Assembly (NCBI GenBank): GCA_963762825.1
Contig: CAVXLZ010000001.1
Location: 1,426,001 to 1,490,000, forward strand
DNA: 64,000 nt
Source: Miltoncostaea sp963762825
GTDB taxonomy: Bacteria; Actinomycetota; Thermoleophilia; Miltoncostaeales; Miltoncostaeaceae
Direction: 5' to 3'
The position numbers and the translations under genes are program-made. Shown piece by piece: positions 33,305-42,892 of this stretch. The stretch's first letter is position 1, and every line of letters begins with the position of its first letter. The notes under the pieces were generated by a model. It was not told the DNA's origin and searched no databases. It was given only the letters and a program-made list of their open reading frames with translations.

Positions 33305-34485
33305 TCGGACCCGCTCCTTCCCGTCGGCAGCGTCGCGTCAACACGGAACCGGCCGTCCCGCCCGCCCGGCCCGGATGGTGCCACCGACGGCGGCGACCCG
33401 CTCGCGCATCCCGGAAAGGCCGAACCCACCGCCGGGCCCACCGCCGTCCGTCTGCGGGCCGATGCCGTTCGAGATCGCGACCCGAAGCGAGGAGGGCTCG
33501 CGCGCGACCCGCACGACAGCGGCGCCGTCCCCATGGCGACGGGCGTTGGTCAGCCCCTCCTGCACGATCCGGTAGGCCGTGAGCTGCACGGATTCCGCGA
33601 CGCCCTCGAATCGTCCGAACCGCTGCAGATCGACGGCCAGACCCGCGGCGCGAAAGGACTCCGCGAGCGCGTCGAGGCCCGCGAGCGTCGGAAGCGGCTC
33701 CGAGGGATCGCCGGGCGTCTCCGAGGCGCGGAGCAGGCCCAGCATGCCCGCCATCTCGTCGAGCACCGTTCCGCGCGGAGTCCTGGACCACGCCGAGGGC
33801 CTCCGCCGCGGCGTCCGGACGGTCCGGCAGCAGCTGCGCGGCTGCGGCCGCCTGGATGTTGATGATGGTCACTCGGTGCGCGACCGCGTCGTGCAGCTCG
33901 CGGGCGATGCGAAGCCGCTCCTCGGCCACGCGCCGGCCGGCCTCCTCCTCTCGCGTCTGCTCGGCCCGGAGCGCACGCTCCTCGACCGCCGCCAGGTACG
34001 CCCGTCGCCCTCGGGCCGCCTCGCCGAGCGCCACCGCGGCCGCGGCCCAGGCGATCGCCCCGAGGTTGCCCGGCGAGCGCGGCTCCTGGTCGAGCAGCGC
34101 CACGGCCGACGCCCAGAGCGTCAGCGCCGTGACGACCCCCGCCGCCCACGCGGTCCGGCGGGGGAACCGGGACGACACCGTGTAGAGCAGGACGATCGCC
34201 GTCGCCGCCAGCACGAGGCCGTCTCCGGTCACGGCCATGACCACGACGGTCGCGCCGAGCGCCGCGCCGAGCGCGGGAAGCGGAGCGCGCCGCAACAGCA
34301 CGAGCGGGGTCGCGACGAGGGCGGAGACCAGCTCGCCCTGGGTGAGTCCGGGTCCCGCCCGTCCCGCGACGCACGAGGAGCGGCAGCCCCACGGCGAGCA
34401 CGAGGGCCCCCACGTCCCAGCGCAGCTGGAACGCGGGGGCCCACCAGGCTCGCGAGGCCTCGGTGGTCGCTACGCGTCGCGCCAT
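33301..34485 (-). pseudogene. Frameshifted DesK-type histidine kinase
   Basis: A histidine kinase that can only be read by changing frame about three times (near 34356, 33769 and 33362). Pieces in order: N-terminus MARRVATTEASRAWWAPAF and membrane segments; the phosphoacceptor box RELHDAVAHRVTIINIQ; then MLDEMAGMLGLLRASE; the ATPase part with GLTNARRHGDGAAVV and GFGLSGMRERVAAVGG; and the end RFRVDATLPTGRSGSE, stopping at 33301. All pieces match the family in order with no internal stop codons, and the three breaks each look like one extra base. Either a recent pseudogene or a sequence-error patch. It overlaps the response regulator and the permease. Confidence 0.85.
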
Positions 34486-35278
34486 CGCAGGCTCGCCGCG
34501 GCGGCGAGCAGCAGCCCGACGACCCATGCCCGAGGACGAGCGCTCCGGCCTGCGCCGACAGCAGATCCCCCGAGGGATCGATCGTGGCGAAGGCGTCGGC
34601 GGCACTGCTCGGGAGGTACGGGATGATCCACTCCGAGATGGAGTCGGGGAAGAAGCTCATCAGGCCGGGCACGACGAGGAGGCCCGCCAAGAGGATGCCG
34701 ATCGACGCGGCGGTGCTGCGGAGGACGAACGCGAGCGAGATGCCCATGAGGCCCGCGGCGACGCAGTAGGCCGCCTGACCGAGCACGACCCGCCACACCT
34801 CGGGTTCCGTGAGCGACGCGGTCGGCCCGTCGAAAACCGCCTGCCCGCCGAGGAAGGCCACCACGGCGGCCACCGCCATGAGCACGCCCGCAGCCCCGCC
34901 GAAGACCAGGGACTTCGCCGCGAGCACCGGCCACCGGGTCGGGACTGCGGCGAAGGAGACGTACACCAGCTTGGTTGCGTACTCACCGGCGACCAGGCTC
35001 ACGCCGAGCGCCCCGATGGCGATGATCGCCAGGTCCATCCCGGCGAGGCTCAGCGAGACCGAGTCCGCGGGGATGGCCCGCTCGGTCCCGCCACCGACCC
35101 CCGCGATCAGGACTCCCAGCGCGATCGCCCCGGCGGCGGCGCAGACGAGCATGAGGACGTTGGCGCGGACCGACCAGAGCTTGATCCACTCGGCTCGCAG
35201 GACCCGGGTGAAGGTGACTCCCGCCGGGCGCGCCCGGGAGACCCGCCACCTCGTCGCCGTGGAAACAGTGGTGCTCAC
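34470..35278 (-). pseudogene. ABC-2 transporter permease, 3' frameshift
   Basis: ABC-2 type permease with about six membrane segments. Start GTG 35278 (VSTTVSTATRWRVSR) overlaps the ATPase stop (GTGA). Family phrases: LRAEWIKLWSVRANVLMLVC at the N-terminus and YLPSSAADAFATI before the last helix. It is in one frame until about 34531, where the last helix (VVGLLLAAAASLRWRDA, stop 34470) is found in another frame, so one base is missing or two are extra. Without the shift it would run on into unrelated sequence. Together with the ATPase it would export lipids, drugs or peptides. Confidence 0.82.
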
Positions 35279-36202
35279 GCGATCGCCTCCTTCTCGAGAC
35301 CGTGTGCGTTGTACTGGACCGCGCCGTGCGTGAGCTCGAGGAACGCCTCCTCGAGGGTCACGCGATGGGGCGTCAGCTCGGTGAGGGCCACTCCCGCGTG
35401 CAGGGCCCGCGTGCCGACGTCCTCCGAAGACATGCCGCTGACGACGAGGAGGCCGCGCTCGGGGCTCCGCACGGCGATGCCGGGTCCCGCGATCGCATCG
35501 CGGAGGGCAGCGGCATGCGCGGTGCGGACGGTCACCGTCCGCTCGCCGGCCCCGGCCCTGAGCTCCTCGCCCGTGGCATCGGCGAGGAGCCGCCCTCGGC
35601 CGACGATCAGGAACCGCTCCGCGGTGAGCGCCATCTCGCTCATGAGATGGGAGGACACCGAGGACGGCGCGCCCCTCGCGCGCGAATCCCTGCAGGAGCT
35701 CGCGGATCCAGACGATCCCCTCCGGGTCGAGCCCGTTGACCGGCTCGTCGAGCATAATGGTCTCCGGATCGCCGAGCAGCGCCGCGGCGATGCCGAGCCG
35801 CTGGCCCATTCCCAGCGAGAAACCCCCGGCCGCCCGGCGAGCGACCGCGCCGAGGCCGACCAGTTCGAGGACCTCGTCAACCCGGCTCTGCGGGATGCCG
35901 TTGGTCGTCGCGAGCCAGCGCAGGTGGTCGCGCCCGAGCGCTTGGGGTGCACCGCGCGCGCCTCGAGGAGCGCCCCGATCTTCGTGAGGGGGGCGGCGCT
36001 GTTCCGCACGTGTCGGCCGTCGACGGTCGCCGTGCCGCTGCTCGGCGAGTCGAGGCCCAGGACCATCCGCATGGTGGTCGACTTCCCGGCGCCGTTCGGT
36101 CCGAGGAAGCCCGTCACCACGCCGGGGCGGACGGTAAAGCTCAATCCGTCGAACGGCGAGCGTGTCGCCGTACCGCTTGGTCAGTTCGGTGATTTTGATC
36201 AT
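35275..36202 (-). pseudogene. ABC-2 transporter ATPase, three frameshifts
   Basis: BcrA/NatA-like ATPase in four pieces: MIKITELTKRYGDTLAV (ATG 36202); then, out of frame, the segment with Walker A (GFLGPNGAGKST); then GFSLGMGQRLGIAAALLGDP and Walker B (IMLDEPVNGLDPEG); then SSHLMSEMALTAERFLIVG to the end at 35275. Breaks lie near 36151, 35938 and 35660. The first is one extra T (GTTCGAC for the expected GTCGAC), and that same extra base occurs in the duplicate at 40723. Motifs are otherwise intact. As read, no functional ATPase can be made. Confidence 0.85.
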
Positions 36203-36350
36203 GCCCAGAGGATCGGCGATGACCGCGCGCCGTCGTCGTCTCGGCGCGGGCTTCCGGCTACCGCGGATGGAGTATCCGGACGACCGCCGACGTGAGCCAT
36301 CGAGAACCCGCCGCCCTGATCGAGCGCCGGTCCAGCGGGGCGTCATCCAC
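36127..36350 (-). repeat. Duplicated segment, copy A
   Basis: Start region and upstream DNA of the ABC ATPase gene, matched along about 220 bases to 40723-40947 with scattered differences (identity by eye about 80-90%). It includes the gene start, probably the promoter, and the shared one-base insertion. Both copies have the same orientation, so recombination between them would delete about 4.6 kb. Confidence 0.8.
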
Positions 36351-36532
36351 GCGCGAGCCAGGGGGGTCATGACTGGCGCAGCTTCGTCCGGAACCCGGGT
36401 ACGACCCAGACGGAATGTGCCGTGGTCGTCCGGCTGACACCCAGGGCGCAACTCGACCGAGGATCCGACCTTCGATCCGGGGGACTCCAGGTCTGCCGGG
36501 GCGAGCCCGCGACCCCGGATCGAGTCAACAGA

Positions 36533-39089
36533 TCATGCCGAGCGGCCCGACCACCGCAATCGGACAACGGCCTCAGCTCTCCGTCGGCGGCGGCGGCGCC
36601 ACCCGTCCGCCCGTGCCGTCGTCGGATCGCGCTCGGCTGTGGCCGGGGGCGTGGCGAACAGCTCGGTATCGCCGGTCTCCTGACGCCATCGGTGGTAGGC
36701 GGCCCACACCGCGAGCATCGGGGGCACGACGACGATGGCGGCGACGAGCGCGAAGAGGATCGTCATGGCGGTCACCAGCCCGAACTGCTGGAACGGAACG
36801 AGCGGGCTGAACAGCAGCACGCCGAAACCGAGCGCCGTCGTGAGGGCCGAGCCCGAGCAGGGCCGATCCGGTGGTCGCCAAGGTCTGCGTGGTCGCGGCC
36901 TCGATGGAGCCTCGGTGCTCGAGCTCCTCGGTGAAGCGGTGGATGAGGTGGATCGTGTAGTCGATTCCGATCCCGATCGAGAGGGCGGCGATGAGGGCGG
37001 TGACGACGTTGTAGGGGATCCCGGTCAGTGCCATGACGCCGAGCACCCACAGCAGCACGAACACGACCGGAAGGACGGCGATCACGGCGAGCATCGGCTG
37101 AACTCGGTGATCCAGAAGAACAGCATGAGCACGATCAGGGCGGCGAGCGACCGTGATGACGATCGACGCGGTCTGGCTGTCGGACATGGCGTCGGCGACC
37201 ACGAGGCCGAGCACGTCGCCCGAGGTGAGGGTGATCTGGTCCCGGTCGCCGAACCAGCAGTGCCTCGACGTCGTCGACCAGCTCCCGGGTGCGGTCCTGG
37301 TCTCCGGCGAAGGCGTCGAACTGCACGAGCGTGAGGTCCGTCCCGTCCGGGTCGTTGACCGTCACCTGGGCGAAGCCCTCCGGGTCGAGGACCTCGAGGC
37401 GGTCGAGCAGCGCCTGGATGCCGGCCGGGTCGAGGGTCGACGCCCTGATCGATGTCCTCGGCGATCGGCCAGGAGTCGGGGGTCGAAGTTGTCGTTGGGC
37501 TCGCCGCAGTCGTCGAGTCCAGTCGAGGAGGAGCGTGCCGAGCGACAGGGTGATGTCGCTGGCCGCGCCGGTCGGTCGGGTGAGGTCGTCGTCGAACGCG
37601 TCGTTGACCTCGAGCAGGTCGCGGACCGTGCGGTCGTCGGTGAGCTCGGCCTCGACGAGCATGGTGACGGTCTCGGTCTGTCCGCCGAAGGCCTCCTCGA
37701 GGGCCTCGGAATCGGTGAGGGTCTGGCCTCCCGACGGCAGGAAGTCGTCGGAGTCGAACTCGGTGCTGATGCCGAACGCCGAGAAGCCGAGCGCGACCGT
37801 CGCGACCGCCGTGGCGACCAGGGCGACCATCGGCCTGCGAGTGACGAACACGCCGACCCGTTCGACGACCGGTCCAGCCCCGGGGATCGCCTCGGCCATC
37901 GGCTTCGGGCTCGCCGAGGCGGCCCTTGGCCTGGCGCCGTCCGTCCAGCAGCGCGCGCGCCGCCGGCACGAGGGTGAGCATCACAACGAGCCCGAAGAGC
38001 ACGCCGAACGCGGCGACGATCCCGAAGTCGCGCGTCGCGGGGATGGGCGAGGCGACGTTGCTGAGGAAGGCGATGATGGTCGTTCCCGCGGCCAGCCCGA
38101 GCGGCAGCGCCACGCCGCTCAGACCCCGCCGGGCGGCCGCGGCCGCGTCGAAGCCCTCGCCGCGCATCTCCCGGTAGCGCGCCACCGACTGGATCGCGTA
38201 GTCCACGACGAGGCCGATGAGCATGATCGGCACCAGCGTCGTGATTCTGTTCGGCGGACCGATGAGATCGAGTCCGTCGGGGCCGACGAGGCCCTGGAAG
38301 CCCAGCGTGCCGACGACCGCCAGGCCGAGTCCGATCAGCGAGAGCGCGACGTCGGAGGCGGCGCGGTAGAACAGGAACAGCAGAAGCACGATCACAACGG
38401 CTGCCACGCCGGCGAGCGCGGTCATCGAGGACGTCGCCGCCTCGGCCGACTCCTCGTCGGCGGTCTCGGACGAGAGGCTGCGGACCGCGAGTGGCCCGTC
38501 GAACGCCCGGGACGACGTCGGCGATCAGCGACTCCGTGTCGTCCAGCCCGTCGGGGTCGCCCAGCCGGCGCAGCGTGATGGACGAGATCGCGAGACCTTC
38601 GCCGTCGGCCTCGCCCACCAGGCGATCGAGGGTCTCGGCGAGCTCGGGGTCCTCGGACAGTGACGCGGTGGCGCGGTCAACCTGGGCCTGCGAGACGGTC
38701 GAGAGGTCGGTCACCTGGAGCGCCTGCCGGTAGATCTCGGCGACGGAGACAACAGGGTTCGAGAGCGCCAGGCGCTCTTCCACAGCGGGCTGGGCGACAG
38801 CCGACGCGACCACGTCGTCGATCTGGGCGAGTCCCGCCGGGGTCAGGACATCGCCGCGGTGCAGGATGGTGACGCTCGTCAGACCGGCAGAGTCGGGGAA
38901 CGACTCATTGAGAGTCTCCGTGGCGACGACGAAGTCGCTGTCCTCCGGGAGGAACACCGAGTTGTCCGCCTGCTCGGTGAGTAATCCGAGTCCGCTGGCG
39001 AGCGCGAGCGTGACCACCGCCAGCGCCGCCAGCGCCGTCCTTGGCCGACCTGTGACGGCGGATGCGAAGCCATCCAGCAGACGGGTCAC
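36533..39089 (-). pseudogene. MMPL/RND-family exporter with many frameshifts
   Basis: Large membrane transporter of the MMPL type, about 850 codons, split over all three frames. It starts at GTG 39089 after AGGAGG (VTRLLDGFASAVTGRPRT). Recognisable parts in order: first helix and a large external domain; TLVPIMLIGLVVDYAIQSVA; LVVMLTLVPAARALLDGRR; the second-half helix VTRRPMVALVATAVATVALG; IGIGIDYTIHLIHRFTEELE; and the last helices VTAMTILFALVAAIVVVPPM. Breaks near 38501, 37914, 37516, 37480, 37435, 37252, 37151, 37101 and 36852. Most fit one extra base. No in-frame stops inside pieces. The end near 36533 is uncertain. Confidence 0.82.
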
Positions 39090-39320
39090 GCGGGGCCTCC
39101 TCGCACGTGGGCCGTCGTCACGGATCGCGAGTGGCCTTCTGCGATCCATGCACACTGGGGTTCGCCGGAAGCCCGCGGAGCGCCCGGAGTCGGCGAGACT
39201 CGCGCCCGCATGCCCGCCATCCCCGGATTGCGTGCAGCGGAATCGACGGCGGCGGTGTGTGCGGTTCTCGTGCTCCCGTGAGCGAGGACGTCCACGTCGA
39301 ACGCCTGGCTCGTTGACGAC

Positions 39321-39723
39321 ATGTCGATCCGGCCCGGCCGTCCTGCTCGCCGGCGCGCTCCAGGCGGTCTTCGATCCGCTCGTTCACGTGGCGGTCGGCG
39401 AGGTCGAGCCACTTCGCATCCCGGGTGACGCCACAGTGCCCGTGGCGCTCGGGCTCAGCTGGGCGGCGCTCCGCGCACGGGGCGGTCCGAAGGCCGCTGC
39501 CGTCGTGTGTGGGCTCGCGGCAGTGGTCGTCGTAGGCCTCAACCTGGCCCGGGTGGGGATCGAAGAAGCGCTGCCGGTCCCGGCGGCGGTGTTCATCGCC
39601 GTGTCTGTCGGCCTCGTGCTCCGGGCGGCCTGGTGCTTTCGATCCGCGACCGACGGCGCCTTCGACCCGGAACGGGTCGCCGTGGCGCCGAAGCGAAGCT
39701 CCACCACGACTCCCGACGCCTGA
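39321..39723 (+). pseudogene. Small membrane protein, probable 5' indel
   Basis: A protein of about 134 aa with three hydrophobic segments (VLLAGALQAVFDPLVHVAV; AAVVCGLAAVVVVGLNLARV; PAAVFIAVSVGLVL). The good frame runs to the stop at 39723. Reading from ATG 39321 (ATGTCGATCCGG) reaches this frame only if one extra C or G near 39333 is removed, giving MSIRPAVLLAG. Otherwise a TTG at 39313 would be the start of an intact gene. I prefer the indel because neighbouring genes have the same kind of damage. Family unknown. Divergent from the MMPL gene. Confidence 0.5.
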
Positions 39724-39842
39724 CGGCGGGCCCTCCCCGACCTCTCGCGGCGCTGCGAGCGCGGCGGAGGCGGGCCCCGCGGCCCGACCCTGGACGACGG
39801 CGGATCGGCGTGACGGTGAGTGCCGGGGCGGCACGGGTCGCC

Positions 39843-40682
39843 TCAGCGGGGCCGGAGCGCGCCCGCGGCACGAGCTGCAGCGGACCACGCGAGCAGCGTC
39901 ACGCCGATGCCTGCAACGGGCAGGAGGACGATCGCCTCGGCGTTCAGCCCGGCCAGGCGGCTCGTGAGCTCACCGGCGATCGGGCCGCCGGCGGCCGATG
40001 CGAAGGCTCCCCCCGCAAGCGCCAGCACGAGAGGAACCGCCGCCGCGCCGACGAGGCCGATCCCGAGCGCCCGAGCGAGGCGAGCCCGATCGCGCGCGAG
40101 CGCCATCGCGGCGGCGAGCGCGCCGATCATCAGGACGAGGACAGCCGCAAGGCTCCCGGGAAGGGACGAGACCCAGCCCGTCCCGCCGGCGGCGGCGACC
40201 GCCGGGCCGGCGGCCACCTCGACCTCGTCCAGGTCGGCGGCCGCCGCGGCTCTGAGGCGCGGAGCCTCCCTGCCGACCGCCTCCCGGATCGCCGCAAGGT
40301 CGAGCGTGATCGTGTCCGCAGGCGTCGGCGCGATGAGCTGGCCGTGGGCCTGGCGGGCGGCTTCTGCGAGCCCCTCTCCGGCGGCGGGGCTCGAGATCGC
40401 CGACGTGACGATTCTACGAGCGGCCTCGGGCGCCAGGATCAGGCCGCCGGCCGCCTCCTCTCGTTGCTCGAGAACGCGCTCGCCGATCTGTTCCGCCCCG
40501 GCTCCGGACTGCACGGCGGCCACCGTCGCCGCGACGAAGCGGTCCTCGTCGGCGATCGTCGCGCCGGGCGATGCGACGAGCCCGACGAGGAGCGATGCGA
40601 CGACGGCGACGGCCGCGAGCGCCGCGACGAGCGCAGGGCGACCGCGGCGCCGGAGGATCGAGCTATCGGCGTGTTCGCGCAT
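39843..40682 (-). CDS. Hypothetical membrane protein (element)
   Basis: Intact 279-residue protein with no family I recognise. One N-terminal helix (LVAALAAVAVVASLLVGLVA, about 17-38) precedes an external, helical domain of about 135 residues rich in Ala, Glu and Arg. Three C-terminal membrane segments follow at about 180-275. The topology (anchor, external domain, helix bundle) resembles accessory subunits next to MMPL-type exporters. ATG 40682. It is unbroken although the exporter genes downstream are not. The duplicated ATPase fragment lies just upstream, probably supplying its promoter region. Confidence 0.8.
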   Translation of the reverse strand: MREHADSSILRRRGRPALVAALAAVAVVASLLVGLVASPGATIADEDRFVAATVAAVQSGAGAEQIGERVLEQREEAAGGLILAPEAARRIVTSAISSPAAGEGLAEAARQAHGQLIAPTPADTITLDLAAIREAVGREAPRLRAAAAADLDEVEVAAGPAVAAAGGTGWVSSLPGSLAAVLVLMIGALAAAMALARDRARLARALGIGLVGAAAVPLVLALAGGAFASAAGGPIAGELTSRLAGLNAEAIVLLPVAGIGVTLLAWSAAARAAGALRPR

Positions 40683-40722
40683 GGGGCGTCCTTCCGGTCG
40701 GTGCGCGGCCCTTCTGGGGCCC

Positions 40723-40947
40723 GCGGACGGTGAAGCTCAATTCGTCGAACGGCGAGCGTGTCGCCGTATCGCTTGGTCAGTTCCGTGACTCGGCGATGGC
40801 CAGAAGGATCGGCGATGACCGCGCGCCCGTCGTCGTCCCGGCGCGGGCTTCCGGCTACTGCGGATGGAGTATCCGGACGACCGCGGGCGCGCTCCACCGA
40901 GAACCCGTGGCCGGGGCCGAGCACCGTCCGGCGGGAGCGTCGTCGCC
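40723..40947 (-). repeat. Duplicated segment, copy B
   Basis: Second copy of 36127-36350. Codons for VTELTKRYGDTLAV are still readable on the minus strand, followed by the same extra T (GTTCGACG) and by the remnant ELSFTVRG in the other frame, after which similarity ends. No ATPase follows. From 40948 to 41219 I see no gene that I can support. Confidence 0.8.
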
Positions 40948-41219
40948 GCGCGAATCGGGGCGCGGACCTCGCAACGATCGCCGCCGACCTCGATACGGTC
41001 GGGCTAGCAGCGCCTCCCGCGCGGGGGCGCCCCGCGTCTGCGTCTGCGCTAGCCAGGCGCGCCGTCAGGGCAGGGGCCGGGGTGCCTCGGCCGCGACGCC
41101 CTTCGTCCGGGAGCGGCTCCGTTTGATCAGCTGGCCCGTTGGCTCTCGACGACGGCAACGGCTGGACGTCGAGAACGCAGTCGAACCTTTCGCGGACGCG
41201 CCTGCCGGCGGCGAGTGCG

Positions 41220-41438
41220 CTAACGAGCACCGAGATCGCCGGGTGTGGGTCCGGCGCCCCATGCCTCCAGATGGTGCAGCACCCATGAGCGCTGGTCGTC
41301 CGTGAGGCGCCCGAGCCAGCTCGACGCCTCCTCACCGTCCACGTCGTGCAGATCCGCGGCGAAGCGGCTCAGGGTGTGGATCGCGCCTTCGCGCAACCAC
41401 TGTTCGACGGGCGGTTCCGGGAGCGCCTCGGTACCCAC
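41220..41438 (-). CDS. Small hypothetical protein (72 aa)
   Basis: Intact 72-residue acidic, helical protein (LHDVDGEEASSWLGRLTDDQ) with no known domain and no membrane segment. Codon use matches real genes of the window. ATG 41438. Its place between decayed sequence on both sides leaves its operon unclear. It might be a small regulator, but there is no direct clue. Confidence 0.55.
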   Translation of the reverse strand: MGTEALPEPPVEQWLREGAIHTLSRFAADLHDVDGEEASSWLGRLTDDQRSWVLHHLEAWGAGPTPGDLGAR

Positions 41439-42297
41439 GCGAGAAACGTACCGGCACCTGGGCGACGACAGCAGTCATCTGGGATCCAATGAAGGCGACG
41501 GGCCGGGGCCCGACGCCGACGAGGGAGGAGCCCGCGACCGGTGCGGGCGGCGACCCTTCCCGCCCGCGCCACGCCGATCTCCGGGATCGGCCACAGCACC
41601 GCGGAAAGGCACCACGCGGAGCTGTGGGAGGGGATGGTCGCCGACGGGACGCCATTCGTGGTCGAAGCGTGACGACCCGCGTGCGGACGCCTCGTCGATG
41701 CCCGAGCCGCGCGCAGGTCGAAGCGCACATCGAGCCGTCGCGGCCCTTCTGGCCATGACGGCCGGCTCTCGGTCGTGCTGTCCTCCTGCCGCGCAGCTAC
41801 CCGCGGTCGGCGATCGTGCCGGGCCGCTACGGCGGCGGCATCGCCGCCGACCTCGACGCCCTCCTCACCGACATGGTTCGGCCGGTGCCCGAGCGGATCG
41901 CGGCGGACGGTGCGCGAGTCCTCGGAGACCAAGGCACTCACGGCGTAGCCCGGCACCGGCCGGGACTGGCACGGCGGGGTCATGGCGACGCGCGGCGGCA
42001 TCCGTCCCGCCTTCGCTCCGCTGCGCGCTGGCGGGATGCTCGGCGGGCTCTTGATGGCCCGCCGGGCCGCGCCCGTCGCTGCGGAGCGCGAGCGCCCGCC
42101 GAGGACGACCGCTCCCAGGAGGCGGACACGCCGAGCAGGCTCCTCATGCACAGCCGCGTTCCGAGCGCCTCCCCGTCCGGCACCGCCGTGAACCAGTTCG
42201 CCACGTGGTCTCAACGGATCCGCAAAGATGGCGGGCGCACTTGCATCATGGTGATGCGTTTCTGTACGAGCATCGTGTATACCGCGGAGCCTTGAGG
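41439..42297. other. Decayed region with gene fragments
   Basis: About 860 bases without an intact gene. Two stretches on the plus strand keep gene-like codon use: one ends in HHAELWEGMVADGTPFVVEA before the stop at about 41670, and one around 41815-41940 encodes GGGIAADLDALLTDMVRPVP. They lie in different frames with no joint start. A minus-strand stretch from 42204 (MANWFTAVPDGEALGTRL) is also possible. I cannot assign families. Confidence 0.4.
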
Positions 42298-42657
42298 CTA
42301 GTCGGAGTTCGTTCCGCCGCAAGCGGCAGCGCGCACCAGGACCGCCCGCACGCTCGATGGCCACCAGCGGCTGGCTCCATGAGCGGTCGGCACGTCCTCC
42401 AAGGTCAGGAGCGCCGCGATACGCGCGTAGCTCCATCCGTCGCCCCGCAGGGCCTCGATGCGGCAGACGATCTCGTCCGAGACCGCGGGGGGCCGCCCGC
42501 CTGAGCGAGGCCTGTACTCGGCGACGTGGCGGGCCAGCTCGACACGCGTGACGAAGTACTCGCCGTACTCGGATCGTTCCAAGACGATCGCACCATTGGC
42601 GGCGCGGCGGCGGAGAGCGCCGGGAGTGATCCGCAGAAGCTTCGCCGCGTCGGTCAC
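42298..42657 (-). CDS. Helix-turn-helix protein next to integrase
   Basis: A 119-residue DNA-binding protein. The first half (VTDAAKLLRITPGALRRRAA) resembles the winged helix of excisionases and MerR-type regulators. The second half (ALRGDGWSYARIAALL and VPTAHGASRWWPSSVRAVL) resembles the motif of serine recombinases that follows the catalytic domain. It could be the excisionase or a regulator of the element. GTG 42657 is used; codons upstream suggest a possible longer N-terminus starting MAETAPEQLAFDQPG after a frame change near 42700. Divergent from the integrase across about 235 bases. Confidence 0.7.
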   Translation of the reverse strand: MTDAAKLLRITPGALRRRAANGAIVLERSEYGEYFVTRVELARHVAEYRPRSGGRPPAVSDEIVCRIEALRGDGWSYARIAALLTLEDVPTAHGASRWWPSSVRAVLVRAAACGGTNSD

Positions 42658-42892
42658 CCGGTAGCGCTTCCGGCAATGCCCGCCCCAGGACCCGCGGAGG
42701 CCGCGGGGACTCGAGAGAGCCCGGGCCAGGCTGATCGAAAGCGAGCTGCTCTGGCGCGGTCTCAGCCATGTGTCGCAGCCCGCGCGGTCGTCGGCGGCGG
42801 GGAGGGGCCATCCAGTCGATGTACACGAACCGCGCACCCAAGTCCCGCCTGGTGGTCCGAGGCCGGCGATACGCTCGGAGGGGAGGTTAGGC

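Noticed and set aside
33301..39089. Programmed ribosomal frameshifting as explanation for the broken frames
   Set aside because: Too many sites per gene, both insertions and apparent deletions, and no consistent slippery codon pair or stimulatory structure.
41245..42054. 269-codon plus-strand frame in the decayed element region
   Set aside because: Mixed composition, crosses the 72-aa gene antisense, and gene-like codon use switches between frames along it.
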